Below are positions 14,710-16,093 of a stretch of DNA of 16,093 bases, piece after piece (the stretch's first letter is position 1; every line of letters starts with the position of its first letter). Location: NCBI GenBank assembly GCA_019689695.1, contig JADGHA010000039.1:1-16093 (forward strand). The letters run 5' to 3'. The notes beneath the pieces are model-generated. The model made no database searches. It was not told the origin of the DNA and was given only the letters and a program-made list of their open reading frames with translations. The position numbers were made by a program, and so were the translations under genes. This stretch comes from Micromonosporaceae bacterium (GTDB lineage: Bacteria; Actinomycetota; Actinomycetes; Mycobacteriales; Micromonosporaceae).

Positions 14710-15117
14710 ATGACGACCGGCGAGCGCTCGGCGGTAGAGCCGGCGGCGGGGGGCGACGGCGCCCTGCGCCGGCTGGTTCGGCGGTGGCTGGCGAGCGAAG
14801 CCGAACTCGACGCGGAGGAGCTGCGGCGCGACAGCGCCGAGCACGGGTGTACGCCGTGCCGGCAGGTGGAGCGCGGCCAGCTGGTGTCGCTGTCCGGCCG
14901 GCTGCGCACGGTGTGCTACACGCCGCGGACCAACCTGCCGACGCTGGAAGCCGACCTGTACGACGGCACCGACGTGGTCACCCTGGTCTGGCTGGGGCGC
15001 CGGCACATCGCCGGCATCGAGCCAGGCCGGCAGCTGACCGTCCGTGGCCGGGTCGCCCTGCGGGATGACCGCAAAGTCATCTACAACCCGTACTACGAAC
15101 TGGAGGCACCGCGCTGA
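14710..15117 (+). CDS. OB-fold nucleic-acid-binding protein
   Basis: A 135-residue protein with a helical, acidic N-terminus and an OB-fold (about 57-132: GQLVSLSGRLRTVCY, TLEADLYDGTDVVTLVWLGR, GRQLTVRGRVALRDDRKVIYNPYYEL). This resembles the tRNA_anti/RecG-wedge type that binds single-stranded nucleic acid. A CTPC pair (Cys47, Cys50) precedes the fold. Family and position match Rv2694c of M. tuberculosis. The substrate is unknown. The ATG at 14710 follows GGAAGG at very short spacing. An in-frame GTG at 14617 overlaps the DUF3710 stop by GTGA but lacks a ribosome site. The 89-base gap contains two small hairpins (CTGCC/GGCAG and GGACC/GGTCC), so a separate promoter is possible. Confidence 0.88.
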   Translation: MTTGERSAVEPAAGGDGALRRLVRRWLASEAELDAEELRRDSAEHGCTPCRQVERGQLVSLSGRLRTVCYTPRTNLPTLEADLYDGTDVVTLVWLGRRHIAGIEPGRQLTVRGRVALRDDRKVIYNPYYELEAPR

Positions 15118-15131
15118 CCGGTGGCGGCGGT

Positions 15132-15137
15132 TACTGT
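15132..15137 (+). promoter_or_regulatory. -10 element for leaderless DUF3159 transcript
   Basis: TACTGT (TANNNT) ends six bases before the A of the ATG at 15144, in a 26-base gap that lacks an AGGAGG-type ribosome site. This spacing is what a leaderless mRNA would show. Confidence 0.55.
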
Positions 15138-15143
15138 AGGGCG

Positions 15144-16001
15144 ATGGCGATCCAGGAGGACCCGACCAAGGCGGTCGATGCCGAAGCGGTCGGGCAGGTG
15201 CTCGGTCCGGAGGTGGACAAGCTGGTGGCCGAGGCCGCCAGCGTCGTCGACGCCGAGCGGCAGGCGGTGGCTGAGGGCCCGGCGCTGGCCGAGGGGCACG
15301 CCGTGGCCGAGGGGCGCTCCGAGGCTGAGGGGCAGGCCGTGGCCGAGGAGGATGCGGCGCCCGGGTCCGAGCGGATGCCCAGCTTCTCCGAGCAGGTCGC
15401 CGAGCAGCTCGGCGGCTGGCGCGGGCTGGTCGAGTCGAGCATCCCGGTCGCCGTCTTCGTCCTGGTCAACGTCGTCGCCACGCTGAACGTCGGGCTGATC
15501 GCCTCGACCGGGGTCGCGGTCGCGATCGCGGTCTGGCGGCTCAGCCGCCGCCAGCCGATCCGGCACGCGGTCAACGGCCTGGTCGGCATCGGTATCGGCG
15601 CGATCATCGCCTGGCGGACCGGTGAGGAGAAGGACTTCTACCTGCCCGGAATCCTGTACGGCCTGGCGTACGGTGCCGCCCTGCTCGGCTCGGTCGCGCT
15701 GCGCCTGCCCCTGGTCGGCTGGATCTGGTCGGTGCTGGCGGCTGGCGGCAGCAGCGCGTGGCGGCAGGATCCTCGGCTGATGCGGACGTTCGGCTGGCTG
15801 ACCGTGCTGTGGGGCGTGGTCTGGATCGCGAAGGTGGGCGTGCAGGCCGTGCTCTACCTGGCCGACCAGGCGACCGCGCTGGGCGTGGCCCGGCTGCTGC
15901 TGGGCTACCCGCCGTACGCGGCGCTGCTCGCCATCACGGTGTGGACGGTGCGCCGGGTGAACCGCGGCCGCCCACCGGCCGCCACCCGCGCGTCGGCCTA
16001 G
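15144..16001 (+). CDS. DUF3159 integral membrane protein with AEG-repeat N-terminus
   Basis: A 285-residue membrane protein. Residues 1-40 are acidic and helical. Residues 41-70 are five imperfect hexapeptides ending in AEG or AEE. About six hydrophobic segments follow: IPVAVFVLVNVVATLNVGLI, STGVAVAIAVW, LVGIGIGAIIAW, LPGILYGLAYGAALLGSVAL, LTVLWGVVWIAKVGVQAVLY and YPPYAALLAITVW. This matches DUF3159 (Rv2693c position in M. tuberculosis). Transport or envelope roles are possible but no function is known. The ATG at 15144 fits a leaderless start. It follows the OB-fold gene by 26 bases and ends the conserved sigA-dut block. Confidence 0.9.
   Translation: MAIQEDPTKAVDAEAVGQVLGPEVDKLVAEAASVVDAERQAVAEGPALAEGHAVAEGRSEAEGQAVAEEDAAPGSERMPSFSEQVAEQLGGWRGLVESSIPVAVFVLVNVVATLNVGLIASTGVAVAIAVWRLSRRQPIRHAVNGLVGIGIGAIIAWRTGEEKDFYLPGILYGLAYGAALLGSVALRLPLVGWIWSVLAAGGSSAWRQDPRLMRTFGWLTVLWGVVWIAKVGVQAVLYLADQATALGVARLLLGYPPYAALLAITVWTVRRVNRGRPPAATRASA
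15264..15353 (+). repeat. Five imperfect 18-bp tandem repeats in the DUF3159 gene
   Basis: Encodes AVAEGP, ALAEGH, AVAEGR, SEAEGQ and AVAEED in a row. The DNA units share GGC(C/T)GAGG cores at 18-base spacing. The unit length preserves the frame, so length variation between strains is expected. Confidence 0.8.
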
Positions 16002-16044
16002 ACGAGTAGTTCCGATGCCAGGGGTCGATGTCTGGGCATGAAGG

Positions 16045-16089
16045 GAGGGTGTCCAAGATCGTGTTGTGACGCAAGATTTGGACACCCTC
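16045..16089. repeat. 12-bp inverted repeat at the insertion-sequence edge
   Basis: GAGGGTGTCCAA (16045-16056) is mirrored perfectly by TTGGACACCCTC (16078-16089) around 21 bases. The right arm lies inside the putative transposase start. It may be part of an insertion-sequence end or a hairpin limiting transposase translation. Confidence 0.6.
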
Positions 16090-16093
16090 TTGA
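16066..16093 (+). CDS. 5' end of a transposase gene (probably IS982 family), cut by window end
   Basis: The GTG at 16066 opens a frame reading MTQDLDTLL to the last base. This matches the usual beginning of actinobacterial IS982-type DDE transposases as I remember them (M-T-x-D-L-D-T-L). Only nine codons are visible, so the family is tentative. The insertion sequence would start shortly after the DUF3159 stop, between 16002 and 16045. Ending at a multi-copy element is what a short-read contig break looks like. Confidence 0.45.

Noticed and set aside
13600..15006. 468-codon minus-strand open frame
   Set aside because: Shadow of dut, DUF3710 and the OB-fold gene; low-complexity Arg/Pro/Ser translation.

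Overview
The window is very GC-rich, with GC-rich third codon positions, GTG/TTG starts and TANNNT-type -10 elements. Together with the gene set this indicates an actinobacterium, most likely of the Micromonosporaceae (family-level call by inference). It looks like a whole draft contig. The first ~85 bases are G/C homopolymer-rich sequence that does not fit the gene running into them. The last ~50 bases look like the start of an insertion sequence, a common place for an assembly to break.

Left part (1-3668): a 5'-truncated aldo/keto reductase and a FadR-type GntR regulator form a small catabolic operon closed by an elaborate hairpin at 1512-1574. A stand-alone SF2 helicase follows. It converges on a small zinc-ribbon gene (DUF7455), with a 15-bp-stem bidirectional terminator between them.

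Middle part (3669-7636): ctaD (cytochrome c oxidase subunit I) reads leftward. Divergent from it is a two-gene operon encoding a long ribosome hibernation factor of the mycobacterial RafH (Rv0079) type and a small PPOX-fold protein like Rv0080, overlapping by ATGA. The intervening ~580 bp carry four matches to the mycobacterial DosR/DevR dormancy box. This is the most interesting part of the window: it suggests that one oxygen/redox-type regulator faces both a terminal oxidase and a ribosome-hibernation operon.

Right part (7798-16001): a conserved actinobacterial housekeeping block that, from memory, mirrors the order and orientation of M. tuberculosis Rv2703-Rv2693c. It holds the principal sigma factor, an inositol monophosphatase-family enzyme, a Cei-like LytR_C membrane protein, DUF4193, a hypothetical protein, DUF3093, dUTPase, DUF3710, an OB-fold protein and the membrane protein DUF3159. 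The M. tuberculosis ppgK that I recall between sigA and suhB is not here. dut, DUF3710, OB-fold and DUF3159 run in one direction. DUF3093 and DUF3159 appear to have leaderless start sites.

No tRNA, rRNA, CRISPR array, phage or biosynthetic cluster is visible. All function calls come from reading motifs and family resemblance; no database search was run.
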